A stretch of 64,000 nt of DNA from positions 1,488,001-1,552,000 of the forward strand of contig JAALGY010000053.1 of the NCBI GenBank assembly GCA_032358165.1, read 5' to 3'. Every line of letters starts with the position of its first letter. The stretch's first letter is position 1. This stretch comes from Diplosphaera chodatii (Eukaryota; Chlorophyta; Trebouxiophyceae; Prasiolales; Stichococcaceae). The notes below the pieces were generated by a model that saw only the letters and a list, made by a program, of their open reading frames with translations, had not been told where the DNA came from and searched no databases. Shown here in pieces: positions 24,664 to 39,600 of the stretch. Made by a program: the position numbers and the translations under genes.

Positions 24664-27600
24664 TCAGGCAGCCAGCTCTCCAGCAACATCGCTGGCAACC
24701 TCTGCAGGCGGACGCTGTGCTGATCGCACAGCAATGAATGTGTGCGCGGCATTGTCCACCTGCGTCCAGCAAGCACGGCGTGTTTCGGACGAACGGTGTA
24801 AAGCTCTAACCGGTTCGTCAGCAGGACAGAGGAGCAGCGCCATGAACGTGAGACCCTCGTAGCGCAGCTGTGCAAGCGCCTGCCAGCAGCACACCTGCCA
24901 CAAGCTGCAGCGCCAGGTTTCAGGGTGGTACGGCTTCAGGCGCTGCAGGTTCATGCTGGCACTGAGCAGCGGCGGCTCGAAGCGCCATGCGGGCGCATCG
25001 AACAGCCGGCCGCCCCTGGCGCTGGCCTGTGACACGCACAGGACCTCGCCGCACTCCGGCGCATCCACGCCGCCCACCACCACTGTGCCCAGTGCTCTGC
25101 ACCACAGCACGCCTCGTGTCAGCGCTTGCAGTGAAGCAGCCGAGCTATCCGGTCGAATCGTGCACCATTGCACAGAGATCAAGACTAGTGCAGAGCAGTG
25201 TTCCGAGCATGCAGCGGACGTCTGCATTGATTGCCGCTGATGGCCTCATTATCTGCTGGGAACTTGGACAAGGGTCTAGTGAGCGAGCGCACATGTAGCC
25301 GCGCGGCGGAATGGGCTCCCACATGGTGCAGGGCCGCCGCCCGTTGTCGCGCCACACCAGGTGGAAGTCCACCGGCGGCTTTGTCGGCGCATCCGCCCGC
25401 TGCTGCCCCTCGCCGTCGTCGTCGCTGTCCTGCTGCCGCCAGCTCTTCCGATACGTCCTGCATTGCAGTCGCTCTAACTCGGTCAAGGCAATGCCAGCAA
25501 TAGCATCACAGGGGAGGTGCTTCGAAGGCTGCGGTTGCACAGGACGAAAGTGCGCTCGGCAGTCACCTGACCGGGTGGTTGGGCGGGTCAAAGCCAATGG
25601 ACAGCACATCGCCGAGCGGCGCGTAGCCAGGCGGCGCCACCTGCGCCAGTGTCGTGCCATCAATGCACTATTCCTGCCCAGTGTCTAGCGGGTCTGGGAG
25701 CTCTTGACAGAGCACACACGATGTGTGTTGTGTGCACGAGATGCTGGCCAGGTCTCTCGTTAGTGCACACAATCGTGAGTGCAGGGTATGCTGCCATATC
25801 ATCCCAGGTGGCACAGGCCCGCACCGGGCGCCACACGGTGACCGGCGGCCGCTCCTGCTGCGTGTGCCAGATGAGGCGCCAGTCCATGCTGAGGGTAGAC
25901 GCCGGCATCTCCTGCTGCGGCATGCCTGCAGCGGCATGTCCAGTGTCTGTGTTACCTGACTCCAATACCCAGAAGAGCGTTGCTTGCTTGCGCTCTTTCT
26001 CCTGCGAAAACTGGCCAGCCTGGTAGGAGCCAGGAGCCAATATCAGGACCTTGATGTAGGAGCTGACAGCGGGCGCACCTTCCAGCTGCTGTGGGGCCTC
26101 GCTGGCCCCGTGGCGCCGCTGCCAGCGGGCGTTGATGCGCCGCGGCTCGCCGTAGTACTTCTGTGCTATGCGCAGCGCCACCGCCTTGACCTGCTCTGCC
26201 TGCACAGCAGTAGGCAAAACCAGGTCAAAAGGTGCCGTCAATGAGCCAACAGTCGATGGGACAAGCGATGCTGCACATGGCTGTTCCTGTGCGAGTAGTA
26301 AATAACGAGCAGCAGCTACTGATCGGTTCTCGGATCCCAGGTAGTGTGTATGTTAATGTGCATGTGTCGCCACAGAGGTGGACCTCGGACTGGCTGAACA
26401 CCGGCAGCCCGTGCGCAAGGGCTGCAGTCCCGGGCGGTGCGACGGCTGCCGCCGCAGCGGAGCTGTCTGGGGGCGGGAAACAGCACAGCACACACACCGC
26501 CAGCGGCGTGTCCAGGCACCATGCAAGGCCCTGCGCCGCAGCGGGCAGAAACTCACCTCTGTGCAGCAGGGCAGCGCAGCGGCCGGCAGCCAGCATGGCT
26601 GAAAGAAGCATGCCGCGCCTGGCAACATCCTAAGCTTCTCGGCCCGGGCAGGCTGTGCGCTCACCTTGCAGAGGTAGACGGCTAGCCCAATGCATTGGCC
26701 AGCATGGGAGGGCGGGCAAGGCGGAGCTAAGCCTATATCTTAATCAAAAGAGTGTTCGGCATGTGTAGTGTACAGAAAGCCGCCATGCCATACCTGCGGC
26801 ACGGTGGAATAGGTGCGCAGCTGCTCCGACAGCGCCGATTCGCCGTCCATGCCAGGGCGCCCCTTGCGGTGCACAATCAGGCGGTCGGGGCCCGCGGGCG
26901 CCCGGGCGGCGGGGCCGTTGCCGCCGATGCGCGGCTCCAGCGCAAGCAGGTCGTCCCACTGCACCCGCCACTTCAGCACCGCCGGCGGCACGTCGCGCAT
27001 GTCTGTGACAGGCCGGCCTGCGACCCAGCAGCAGGACCAGGTCATCAGCAGTCTGGCGGTTGCGCTGGGTCTGGACTTCACAGACGCATGCACATATCAC
27101 ATACGTGCAAGCTCAGGTTGCACAGCATCTCCCCACCCCAGCATGGACATGACTGACGGGCACTTGCCTCGCTCGGCGGACGCGTGCAGCTGTGCAAAGG
27201 TGGGCGCGATGACCAGCAGCATGGACTTGCTGGTGAGCAGCGCCACGCGGTCGTCTGGCAGCAGGAAGTGCTCCTCGTACGCCTCTGACAGGCCGCCGCG
27301 GCTGCGGCGCAGTCCCAGGAACGGCAAGCCCCGGCTGGCCTCGTCGCTGGTGAGCCACAGCAGCGCCTGACCACACTCCTCGACTCGCGCCGCTGTTTCC
27401 GAGCCGTCGCGGATGAAGGGCTGCAGCTTGGCCTCGCCGCCGATGACGCGCGGCAGCCGCCGCCGCGCGAGCAGCGTGCCGGCCCGCGGGCGCCCCAGCA
27501 GCCGCTCCTTGCTGGCGTCCAGCCCCTCGATGGCGCTGGAGAACAGGTCCAGGCCGCCCGACACCGGCGCCGCCACCGCGCCCACCAGCCCCTGCCCCAC

Positions 27601-30600
27601 GCCCTTGACGAAGCCTGCATACGTTAGGCAGCTCGCTCAGCACGGGCCGACCATGGCAGGGTGCTGCAAGTGCGCCTTTCGCACCCAATGCCAGCAATCC
27701 CGTGCACCAGGCCTGAGGAAAACTCTGGGCCCATGCACCTCCTGCTGATGAGTGTGATTCGGGTTGTGAGCTGCAATGTGCGTCATGCTTCGTGTCTCAT
27801 GTGGGGCGGGGGCCGCACCCAGGGCGCCGCGGGACTGGGCGCCCTCCAGCGGCTTGGACACCAGGCCCGTGACGCCGCGGTAGAAGCCCATGCCCAGCGC
27901 CTCCCCGCCCTCCGCCAGCCCCTCCCGCATCCCGCTGATGTTGCGCTCCTGCCGCTGCCGGATGCGCTCCTGCGCGAAGCTGCAGCAGCGGCGCACAGCA
28001 GGTGAGTGCGGCACGAGTTGACACACGGTGCGCGCCCAGTCAATTCTGCACAACAGAGGGTGGTTGTGGTCGCACACCCTCAATGCATGGCAGCAGCGCT
28101 CGCACCTGCTGTCCATGCCGATGGTGGCCACGCCCGTCGACAGGATGCCAAAGATGCCGGAGGCGCCGCTGAGCATGCCAAAGTTGCGCACAAAGCTGAA
28201 TGCCACGCCCAGCAGCTGGCTCTGCACCACGTGCACGATCTCCCTGCATGCACAGGACTGCATTCCTGAGCAAGGGCACAAGACTCGAGCAGCACAAGGC
28301 ACCTGGACAGCAGAACGGCGCTACACGCCAGTGGCATCAGCAGTCAGCACATGCTGTGAGCACATGCCAAATAGCTGCCATTCATGTGTGATCTCTCTCC
28401 CGCTCACCCAATGAACCTGGACCAAAGCATGGTGGCGTCCTGCACTTCGAAGCCCTGCAGGCGGATGGGCACGCCCTCGAAGTCGGCGAGGTCCAGGCCC
28501 CACGACAGCATGCGCGCCGCCCACTTGGGGCGGCTGGCGATGTCCCCGCGGAAGCTGACCTTGGCTTGCACGTCACCGAGGCTCACCAGCTTCACCTGCA
28601 GCAATGCCCAATAACAGCAATAACGATAACACATTGACCAAAATTGAAGTTGGATGTTTGATACGGCTGAAAGTTTCTTGCTGTTAGCCATCGTTCGGAT
28701 GCCTGCCTGGATGGGCACATCAGACGATGATGTCTGTGCACCACTGCCATCCTCCTTGCCAGATAGCCTGCCCAGGTCCAGCCGCCGAATCAGGTCCATC
28801 GCCCTCCAGATCAGCGTCTCTGAAACGGACACCTGCGTGCATGCCACGACAACTCGTGTTATCATGCTGGCAAGTCTGGAAGGACCACGAAGGGCAATGG
28901 AGCCAGGCAGGCTGCAAACTCATGCTCTGCATGAGTCAGCTTCAGTGTAGCCGCGCACCTGCAGGGTGCGCGACAGGCGCCAGGCAATGTATGGGTAGTA
29001 TATCTGCCGGCGCGGCAGGCCGGGCTGGCTGACCACTGAGAGGCTTATAACAGGGGGCGGCTCAATCTCTGGGTTCGCCTCTTCGCCTGTCACAATCTCC
29101 TCCTCCGTGGCAGCGATGACCACAGGGTACCTGCACTTTCGGCATCATTCCCTCAGTGAAACATAGACGCCTTTCGGGTGAAGACCTGCGCACATGCTGC
29201 AGTGCTTTCCTGATGCCAACACTGACATCATACCTCGTAAAGGGACTCTGATCATCGACCTGGATGTTTTGGCATAACACACGGAAGTTGGAGTAGGTGC
29301 CCTCCACACCAATGCCGGTGGCGTACTCCATGCGGAAGCCTGCAGCACGCCATCATCGAGAATCAGTGGAAGTGCCAAGATCACTATTGAACGCTCCTGC
29401 TTCACCAGCGGTGCACAGCTTTTCAGGCACACAGCATACAAGTACCCGTGGCGGTGATGTTGAGCAGCTCGTCAGGATTGTGATCAACGATGCTGGCGTC
29501 TGCCACTCCGACCGTGACCAGAACCGAGAAGGCATCGCCTGCCTTGTCTGTGATGACAGCCTGCACGGCGCCCGAGCCTGCCTTGCGTCCTGCAAATAGC
29601 ATACCAGGCAGATTGGCATGCATGTCAGCAATGTTCACCACCTGTGGCAATTCCACATTCAGTCTGATGTGGGAGTATGGACAAGGCGACTTGCAAGGCA
29701 CAGGTGGGTTCAGGAGAGGGACAGCATGCCTGGCAGGATCCGCAAGGTGCGGTCAAGACCATGGCGGCCCATGCCGCCCGCTGCACCGAGACCCTTCAAA
29801 CCGGCAGCAGTGATGGCCTCAACCTCCCGATCAGCCACCATCAGCCGCGCACTGCCAGGCTCCACTGAAAGGGGCAGCGGCGGGAGGTGACCACCACCTG
29901 CAGTGGACAGCATTTCATCACTGTCTGATGTTGAAACTTTCTTGACAGTTTTGTTCGCTGCAGATCTGCCCCCTTGGATTGGAGGCACGGCTCTCATAGC
30001 ATAGCATGCAGATGGGAATAAAATGTATGACCTGCGCCATGGTGACCAGTGCCTGCAGTGGCCGCCCCACTGTCTGGGGAGCCTTCTGGTGCATCCAACA
30101 AGTAGGCCTCGGTGGCGCTGTCTTCCCGCATCCCATCTCTGATCTCCACCTGTTGCAGCGTCCAGATCAACAGTTAAGGGGTAACATCCAGATGTGTTTC
30201 CTACTCAGAGAAACCTTCGTCAGTGTCGGCACACAGGTGGCGGGGAAGGAGCAGCTCTGCACCATGGCTGGCGTGGCTGTTGATGGGTGCGCAAAGCCCG
30301 CTGCAGCGTATGGCGGGAGCAACTGGAAAGGTGCGTCGGGCGCGGCCAGCGGGCGGTACTTCAGCAGGTGCCTCGTGCGGTTTTCCAGCAGGTACGGTGC
30401 TCGAGGCGAGACTGCCTCCAGCACCATGGCCACACAGCCGGGGGAGGTGACCCGCACAGAGTACCGCAGCACCACTGCGCCTGCCTCATCGCCATTCCTG
30501 CAGCTCGTGCAGTGTTTCACGAATCAGCGAATATGCAGTGCGTCTGCACCACGCAGCCACTCGTCCAACCCAGCTGCGTGATGCATGTGTCAGATCAGTT

Positions 30601-33600
30601 GGTCACCTGCCCGCCAGCATCCGGAGGCCCCGTGCCACCCGAGGACCGTGCAGGTCTGTGTCACTGCCACGAGCAGCACTGCTGTCCTCACGACCCGTGG
30701 GCAGCATCAGGTGGCAGATGGCACCGCCGTGCGGTGACGCGTCCAGGGGCGTACTCCATGAGTTTTCTGAGTTGCTGCTGTCTGCAAGCCGCAGGCTGAT
30801 GGCTTGCGACTCTGCACCGGCGGTGCTCCAGTGCACTGGGAGGTTAGCGGCACCTAGCAGAAGAATAGATCTTACCAGTCAGCAAGCCAGTGACGCCACC
30901 CACAACCAACAGCCACACTGCGCAACCATGCTTGAGAGATTTTCCGATACCTGGAGGCAGAGCCTGGCAGGTCGACCCGTCCAAAGCATCTGCAGGGTTG
31001 CTTCGCATTGATCGGGCCGACCCCGGCTGCTGCTGGCTGGAGTGCCTGCTGTGTGACCCTGAGGAGGAAGGCCCTGCAGAGTGCTGCTCTAGCATCGCCC
31101 GGCCCAGGCTGCTGGCCGCAATCTTCTGCAGGACAGTGAAGTGACACAGCATGACTGCCTCTGGATCCTGCTATCTAGCGGAGACACCCTGCACAGCCAA
31201 AGTGCAAGCTGCACACCTGCTGGGAGCCGGAGCCGAGGCTGCGCAGCACATCCCGCTTTCGGCGCCTGACGGGATCGCAGGCTGCAGGGTCGCCTGCAAG
31301 CTGCGCCAGCTGGAGCGGGACGCCCGTGAGGTTGGTCACCGTGAAGTGCGGCTCCAGCCAGATCGCCTGTGCGAAACACAGTTGCAGGCAGATAGTGGGT
31401 ACTCCTTGCATCTAAGCTCTGACTGCCACGGCAACATGATATCACATTGCCACACCACTTGCACGGCACAACGCGGGCGGCAGGCAGCTGTTCAGAGCCA
31501 ACCAGTGTACCATTGTGCGCGAGAAGACGCCGCCAACCGTCTCCATGCGAGCAACAACCTCGTAGACTGTGTGCGACTCAGGGACGTGTGCGCGCAGCAG
31601 CACCGGCTTGTTGTGGCCCAGCTCCTCTGGCGCGCCGTCGCTGGAATGCATCATGTCGGCACGCTCCAGAGGCATGGGCTTGGTCCACCCCGATGTCTCC
31701 ACCTGTCAACGCACAGAATTCCTCGTAAAGGCACCACATGTCACTGCTGAAATGTCGGCAAGCAGAACAGGTGGAGCACAAGGTCCCGACGCATTGGCGT
31801 GGGTGAACACGAGTGCTGCACCTTGAAGGAGATGCCGAAGGAGGTGCTGGACTCGTTGCCCTGCTCTCGTTGCAGCAGGTTGCCCATGGGAAAGCTGATG
31901 ATGTCCAGGCTGCCTGCCGCAAGCTCCTGCCTTGTGACAGGCCTGTCCCTGTATCAGCAGCCAGCCGAGCATGAGCAAATCACAATGCTAGCAAGGCCGC
32001 CCAAGCACTATGCCATGCTACTAAGACAAACTGAGTGGCTCCACTCACTTGACTTCGTAGCCAGACTCAAGCACACGCATATTGGCCATGGCATTTGCTG
32101 CGCCCATCAAAATGTCAGCGTTGCGGAGGGCTTCACCAGGCGCCGCTGCTTCAGCCTGCACAGCATCAGCCGCAACTTGCTGCTGATGTCCAGCAGCTTT
32201 TGCAATGCAGGTACATGCAGCAAGGCACCCTTCTGAGTTGTGCTGCCACACCTGCTGTGATGATGCCTTTGGAGGTGGCCTGACGTGTGGCAGCACTATG
32301 GCGCTGATGGGCAGCGATGTTGCATTCACCACCCACGCCGGCACCAGCAGCCGCACCAACAGCGCAGCCCCAAGTGCCACTGCAGCCCCTGGATTCTTTG
32401 CTTTCTCCTCGGCCTCACCATCCTGCCGCAACAGCTGCACATTCAGCTAGCCGTCAAGAAAGCACCTGTGCTACATAACTCAATGGCCTATGCTTTCTGT
32501 CCGGCAGGCTGTCGACACATCGACATGCCTTTTCGGAGAGTGCCCAGGCGTTGGTGACCTCCCGTGCCAGGAAGATGCCCTGCGCCGACTGCCCATGCCG
32601 GACACGGAAGCTCTGTGGCAGCGCCTGCTGCGCGCTGACGCCGGCGGCATGGCCGCTGAAGCCCTCTGCCAGTGTGACCGGCCCCTTCTCAGCCCACTCG
32701 TAGCCATCAGGCCAGAACTGCAGCGCGACACGCCTGCGCATGTCTGCGCTGTATACGTGCACACGCTGGCCGCTGTCCATCTGCCCGCCTTGGCGCTGGA
32801 AGAGCTGTCCACCCCCCTGCAGTTGGCGAGCACCGCTGTGAGCCAATCATAAGCACAGAACGGTGCAGCAGTTTTCAGGGCATGTCGTGCTGCATGGAGC
32901 AGCTGCTGTGGCGACCAGTTGCGTTGGTAGTGCTGCCTGTCAGGGGATCAGCGCTCAAAGCTGGAGTCTTAGTGCACACCTCTGGGTGCTCCCACACGAT
33001 GTAGCTGCCAGCTATGGGGAGAGTGTTCTCCAGCACCAGCGGCGGTGACACCACGATGTGCCAGTCAGTCAGCGGCTGCAGCGCGGGCTTTTCAGCCTCC
33101 TCAAACACGTCTCCATCCACCGTGACGCTCAGCCACACGGTGCTCCTGCTGCTGTCCTGGCCACCACCTGAATTCCAGTGAAGAAGCTGCAGTGAGCTGA
33201 GGCTTTGCAGCTGCGGGACAGTGGCTTGCTGCTGCCAATGGTTTCACACGAAGGCAGCACCTGACTGGTTTGTGGATAGGGACGTGCATCTGACAAGGCG
33301 CGTCTGCCCGTCAGCCAGCCCATCGAGCTTCACTGTGTGGGCGCCCCGGGATGCGCCCTCGCTCCATGCGTGGGACTCCGAGTCGCCATCAGCGCCACAC
33401 GGCCGGACCTGTGAGCACGCCACAGACATGCGGTGTGCTTACGCCCACGAGGAACATCAGACAATGGCCTGGCCATCAATGTGCTGTGAGGCACCCTGCT
33501 GTGTCCATGGTCTGGGGCGCACCAGCAGCTGCTTGAGAGATGCATCGAAACCATATGGCAGCGCCAGCTTTTGACCCGGCTGCACGGTGCCCAAAACAGT

Positions 33601-36600
33601 CCTTCTGCCACCAACGCTGCCGGCTGCGCTCCCACCACGTTGGTCAGGTGCTGCTGCCACTCGTCGCTTCCGGCGCACCCACCGCTTCCGCCGCACGCAA
33701 TCTGTGAAGCCCTTGTGCGCCGCGGACTGCATGAAGTCGTCTTGCATCGGCTTAGCGAATGCTTGCTGACATGCCGACACCAACAATACACTGTGATGAC
33801 TTCAACTGCTGCAGCCAGCGATGCAAGGAAGTGCAGAGTTTGACCTCTGCAGGCTGATCTGGTGTTTCCTCCTTGTGTAAGAACAACCACAAGAGAGCAC
33901 ACACCGGAGATGGTGGGTACTGCAGCATTGGGAAGTTGATGGCATACGACCACCCGTCCTTGTCCACATTGCCGGACGTCTCCACCTCCCATGCACCCTC
34001 CCATTCCCACCCTGCAGGTCGTAACATATGTGAACAAGTGTGTCTAGCCAAGGAACGCCATAATGACTCGGCTATCGATCAGGGATGTAGCAGCAGCAGC
34101 ACCCATGGTTGAAGCTCACCCGGCTCGAGGGTTACAACTGGGAACTCAGTGGTGGTGCGGCCGCCTGGACCACTGTAGCGCTTGCGATCTGTCGGCAGCA
34201 GGTTGCCAGAGCTCCAGCCTCGCAGCGGCAAGAACCGCTCGTTCTCAAACACTGCCACCTGCTCCACACGCTGCGACTGCACGACCAGGATGACAAATGA
34301 CTTAGTCACGTGACACCTCCTGTCCAGTGGTGTGCAGCAGGCTACAACAGCATTTGTCAAGTCTGCTTGCAGGAGACGTCCGCACTTCTGCACGCCGTGC
34401 CTGTGTTGTGCTCCGGCCGGCTGGCGTGAGCGCCTTGGTGGCAGCAGCTGGCGGCGTCTCGCCCACCTCTCTTGTGTCCACAATGGCGACCTGCACCCCA
34501 GGCCCTCGCAGAATGATTCAACCATGTCATCGTGCGCCCTTAGTGCAATAGAGTGATGTGGGTCTATCCTGCAACACCCACCCTACATTCAAGCACCCAG
34601 CGGACCAGCCGCTGGGCGAGTTAACTCCAAGCCGTGTCCTGTCGACTGCTTGACAGTCCCCAGCCCCTTCGTTGTCGACCACAGTCTAGTCTCGTGTTGC
34701 CGCAGACAGTCCAGACAGCCCGCTTGCTTGGTTCTTGTTGACCACTCACAGGTTCCCAGTCGCTGTGCCATTGCTGACTCATCAACAGCAGAGGACACAG
34801 TATCATCAGTAAGGCGCCAGACTACAACAAAAGGATGAGGGAGCATTATCACACCCACTCTCGTTAGGGTATGCACCTGCAGTGGCAGTTCGGATGAGTT
34901 AACAAGCTGCGCCAGTGAGCGCAGCGCCTCGCGCCGGATGCCCTCCTGGAAGCTGGTCTCGAGCACCACGCCATTGTGCGAGTCCACACGTACAGGCACC
35001 AGGGAGGACGAGTCCTGCAGATGGTACAGGCTCGATGAGTTCGACCAGTAGCAAGGATACTGGCAGAGTGTTGTTGCGCTCCCAGGATGACAACCCTTGC
35101 GTACCACCACCGCATTGAAGACCCGATTGGTCGATGCAAACGACAAGCACCGTGGTCGGGCTGGCACTGAGGGAGCGGTGGCCTGCAGCTGCGATCTGCA
35201 CCCAGCTGCTGTTCCCAACACGCAGCGCACGCTCCCCTGCAGTCGACTTGTCAGCAGACCAGGCATCTGTGATGTCCTTGGTCTGCTTGTAGCGCTCAGC
35301 CTGCACCCCGACTGCCAGTCGCACACTCCACCCCTGCACGCCATGGTGATGATTGTTGATCAACATCTATATTTGTAGGTGAACCTGTTATTTGTGATCA
35401 ACTGCACACTCCAGTGAGACGTGCCCCTGCAATTTCAGCGACACCTTGCCGCAGGTCCATTGTTGATGGCAGGGCACAACACCTGTTCATCCTGTGCTGT
35501 TGGCTGCAGGGTCAGCTGCTGAGTGTGCAGTTCCTTCTGCTGCCAAAAGGTCCTGTCAACCTCAATTGTGCCGCTAGCAATGGTAGCCGCGTCCTCCAGC
35601 AGCTCGATCAACAATGTTGCTGGACCTGCAGGGAACCTTACAGCAATCTGCGAGAGATAATCACAATGCCTACATGGTAACTGCGCTGGTGCACAGCAGC
35701 CAAACAGGTGGTACCGAATGCCCTTTACTGGATGCACACGCACCCTGCATCTGGGGGCTTTCCAGCACCAGGCGCTCGTCCCACACTACGGACTTCTGGT
35801 CAGTAATGCTGATTGCTCGCGTCCGTACCTCCCAGTCGTCTGTCAATGTCAGGAACCCAAGCAACATGCATCGAGCTACTTCACATGCTGGAGCAGCACA
35901 CACAAGCATACAGTGGTGCAGGACACCACAGTGCAGAGCCAGTCGCACCTGCAGCATGTGGCTGACCATCGACCAACAGCCGCACGGAAACGAGCAGCTG
36001 CCTGTCTGCTCCAGGCACGTTTCCGCCTTCTGCTGAGGCCTGTGCCATGCTGGACGCTGACATGATGTCGACAACCAACAGCCGCGGTGGGAGCACTGAT
36101 GATGGGACGCCAGCGCCTGATGTGTGACGCAGCGGCGCCACTGTCATGGGCTGCAGCAGCGGCTGATCCTCCCCAGGTCTGAGTTCTTTCTCCACCCTGC
36201 AGCATCAAATGCATCTCAACTGGATGTTCAATATTCAAGCACATCTGAGCCTCGAACGATGCAGCTGCAACCTGCAACAGCGTCAAGACAGGACCGCAGT
36301 GCAAGCGGGAAGTGATGCTCGTTATCATACGTATGGTCGCCATGGTCCAGCTCCAGGTGGGCATTGACGCCAAGCTGGTTCTTCACGATGGTGAAGGCAG
36401 AACTGCTGTCAGCTGCAGCCAGCTGGCGTCGGTATGCCTCTCGCGCGCCCTGTTGCAGGTCCTGCACAGCAAGGGAGCCAGGAGATTGGCAGTGTATTGG
36501 GCTGTGCCAGCCTTGCTCGCAATTTCAACATCTAGCATGCCATCTTTCAGTGTGACCACCCACCTTCCACTCGAGGTAAGCCTCGATGAGTGTGGCAGCA

Positions 36601-39600
36601 GCGGCATAAGCCAGCGTGACATGGACAGCCTCGCTTGTGGATGTCACTGTCAGGCTCGTGCCAGGGAGCGTCGCGTGCTGCACCTGTGGGTACCAGGTGC
36701 GGCGAATGAGCACACTGTGATCCCACCCAATATGGAAGTTGACAGACTCAACATGTCTCCGGCATGCTGAGCTGTACCTCATTGCTGCGGTTGGAGTCAA
36801 GCTTGACTATAACGTCCCACGGCTCAATCACCGGTTCCCACGCTGTCAGCATAGAGTTGTAGGACCACAGGCTGGACCGCAGGCCAAGGGATGCCTGCGG
36901 AGGCAGACACAGGGACAGGTGTCAACATAAGGCTGACCACCCTGCTTGGGCAATCAAGTGTAGGCATGACGCCGGCAAACAGCTGTAGCACCTGCATGAC
37001 TTTGGGGGACAGACGCCGCAGCACAGCCAGGGTTTCGCCCAGTTCCAGCTCCATGAGCGGCCGCCGCAGCACATCACGCATGATGACCCGTGCGCCTTCT
37101 GCCTTGACCACCAGGTTGAGGCCATCCTGCGCAAAGTGCTGCAGTTGAGTCGGACAGCCGACTCCATGCAAGTTTGACAGCGGCACTGCAGCAACTTCAG
37201 GTGTGAGCGGCTGCTTCATAGTTTCTGACACTTGGGGTTTGCGCATGGTCAACAATGTCACCGGTGGCGTCTGGGCGGAGCCGCCAGCGACCTTCTCATC
37301 GTGCTCATGCAGCATGCGCATCTGCCACAGTTCGCCCTTGCCGGGGCTGCGGCCCTGCTGCGCGACCACAAAGGTGCCCACGCGCTCGTCCGCCAGCCAC
37401 AGCGCCAGGCCCTTGCGCGTGCGGCTTGCGCGGATTTTGACGAATGCCCGCGCTGCCGGGATGTCGGCGGCCCGCACCGCATCAGCTCTGCAGTTTGCAT
37501 GACCGCATGCCTGTGGGGCTCTTTCTGAAAGCTAGACTCACCTCACATGTGCGTGGCAAGATACACTACAGCAGACATTGCCCTCTCAACTAGAAATGTC
37601 AGGCAGCAAGGGGGTTCCTCACCTGACACAGCGGACAACACTGTTTGCTGGAGCCCTTGCTCCGACTGTGCAGACGACGCCCATTGCAACATAGCCTGGC
37701 ATCGGCACTGGCTTCCAGACTGCCAGACACTTGTCTCGTGGCACTGACTCGTCTGCCCAGACAAGCTGGAACTCTTGCGGCATCCGGAGCAGTGGGTGGT
37801 TGCTGTCTGCGTCCGCGTCCTGTCATGCAAGCCAGCCTGGCGTCGATTGCAGATCCAAAAAGCACATGCGATGAGGGAAGGAAGAGATGGCGGGAAAGGC
37901 CATCCACCCTCCGGTGGAAAATGCATACACCTGAATGACGGTGGCCTGGTGCGGTGGATCGAAGCCTCTGGCCACGCAGTCACCTGCGCATGGTAGGCAT
38001 GCCCATACGACTCTTGCTGTGACTGCCGGTGAGCTCAGCTGGGGTTTTGACCTTCGGGCGTGCAGTAGGCAACCCACCAAGCGCGTAGTAGCCCGACGGA
38101 GGGACCGGCCGCCAGATGCCTATGCCCTCACGGCTTGGGTCCTTGCTGTCCTTGTCCAGCCAGATGCGGCGGAAGTCCACCGACGATACCTGCGCCAGGA
38201 CTGATGCCTGCATCATCATCAGCACTTGAGGAAACGTGCAACATGCATCTCTGGAGCCTAAGCTTTACAATGCGCACCTTGAGGCGCGAAGAGGACTCTG
38301 AACGCAGGCCAAGGTTGCGGGCCCGGCAGAAGCGTCTGTAGGACAGGAACTGCGGAGATGGCCTGCTGATGGCATGCTTCGACGGGCTGCCGACAGAATC
38401 CACCGACACGCGTCGATCCCCAGGCCGCTGCGGCTCTGGCGTTGCCACGGGCTCTGCTGCAGTCTGCTGCGCTCCTCCAGCAGGCGCGGCTGCGCCCTGC
38501 AGTGCTGCTGGCACCACGCCCAGTGGGGAGCGCAAGTCCAGCGTGACATCTGCATGAATGAAAGCAGCATGGACGCTGGCTGCACAGAAGAATTGGTAAC
38601 ATGGCATCACATGAAGCAAAATCTGCGCATTCGCAGCAGCAGACATCAAATTCGACCAGCACACCTGTTGGTTTGTCAGCCCCTGCGTCTACAACCGTGA
38701 AGGTTGCTGCTGCATTGCTGACACACCAAAGGCTGGCCGCAGGAGCCTTTGCGTCTGCTGGTGGACTAGCCTCGGCTGTAGGCTGCAGTGGGAAGCAGGA
38801 ACCCAACGACGCGGTAACCAGCGCCTGCATCACAAGCCAGACACACAGTTGTAACGCCTACTAATGCTCAAGCACTTGCAAACCCGCACGCAAAGCCTGG
38901 TGCCCGGCACATCACAGAGGCGAGAGATGCTCCGCTTCACCTGGCGGTGCACGCAGACCACTGATGACAGTGGCGGCGGCTTGCCATCTGTCGTGATCAG
39001 GCAGCCCAGCGCGGCATAGTTGGCTGGCGCCTTTGGCTGCCAGATGGTCAGGCCTTCACAACCCCACATCTTGCTGAAGCCTACCGGGTAGTCGACTAAG
39101 CCGCTGTTGACAGCAACAGCCAGCGCCTGCACAGAGTGTTGGACCAAGGTGATCAGCTTGCATGGTGCTGCGGGCAATTGTAAGACCAGCGCTGTTCATG
39201 GTACCCAGAGAAGTATGAGCCCAAAGATTCAACCGTCACCTGGAAGGATGGCTGTGCAGGGCCCAGCATGACGCAGTCACCCAAGATAGCATAGCCGATG
39301 GGTGGCAGCGGGCGCCAGAACGTGACCCCAGGCGCTGAGCCAACAAGCTTCGCTTCCAGCGCCTGTGAGACCTCCCGCGTCGGCCGCACGTTGCTCCAAA
39401 CCTTGACGAAGCTCGTGCAACGAGCCAGAGGGCTACAGTACAATAGAGCCGAATTTGGATGCAGTTTAAGGGTCACCTTGGCACATCATGGTCTTTCGTG
39501 CAGCGCCTGTCAAGCAGACATAAGCGTGCGCAGGTCAGTTCGTTGTTGAGTTGCTGCCATGCTGCTGGACAGCGCACCGGTCAGCAGCTGGCTGCACCAG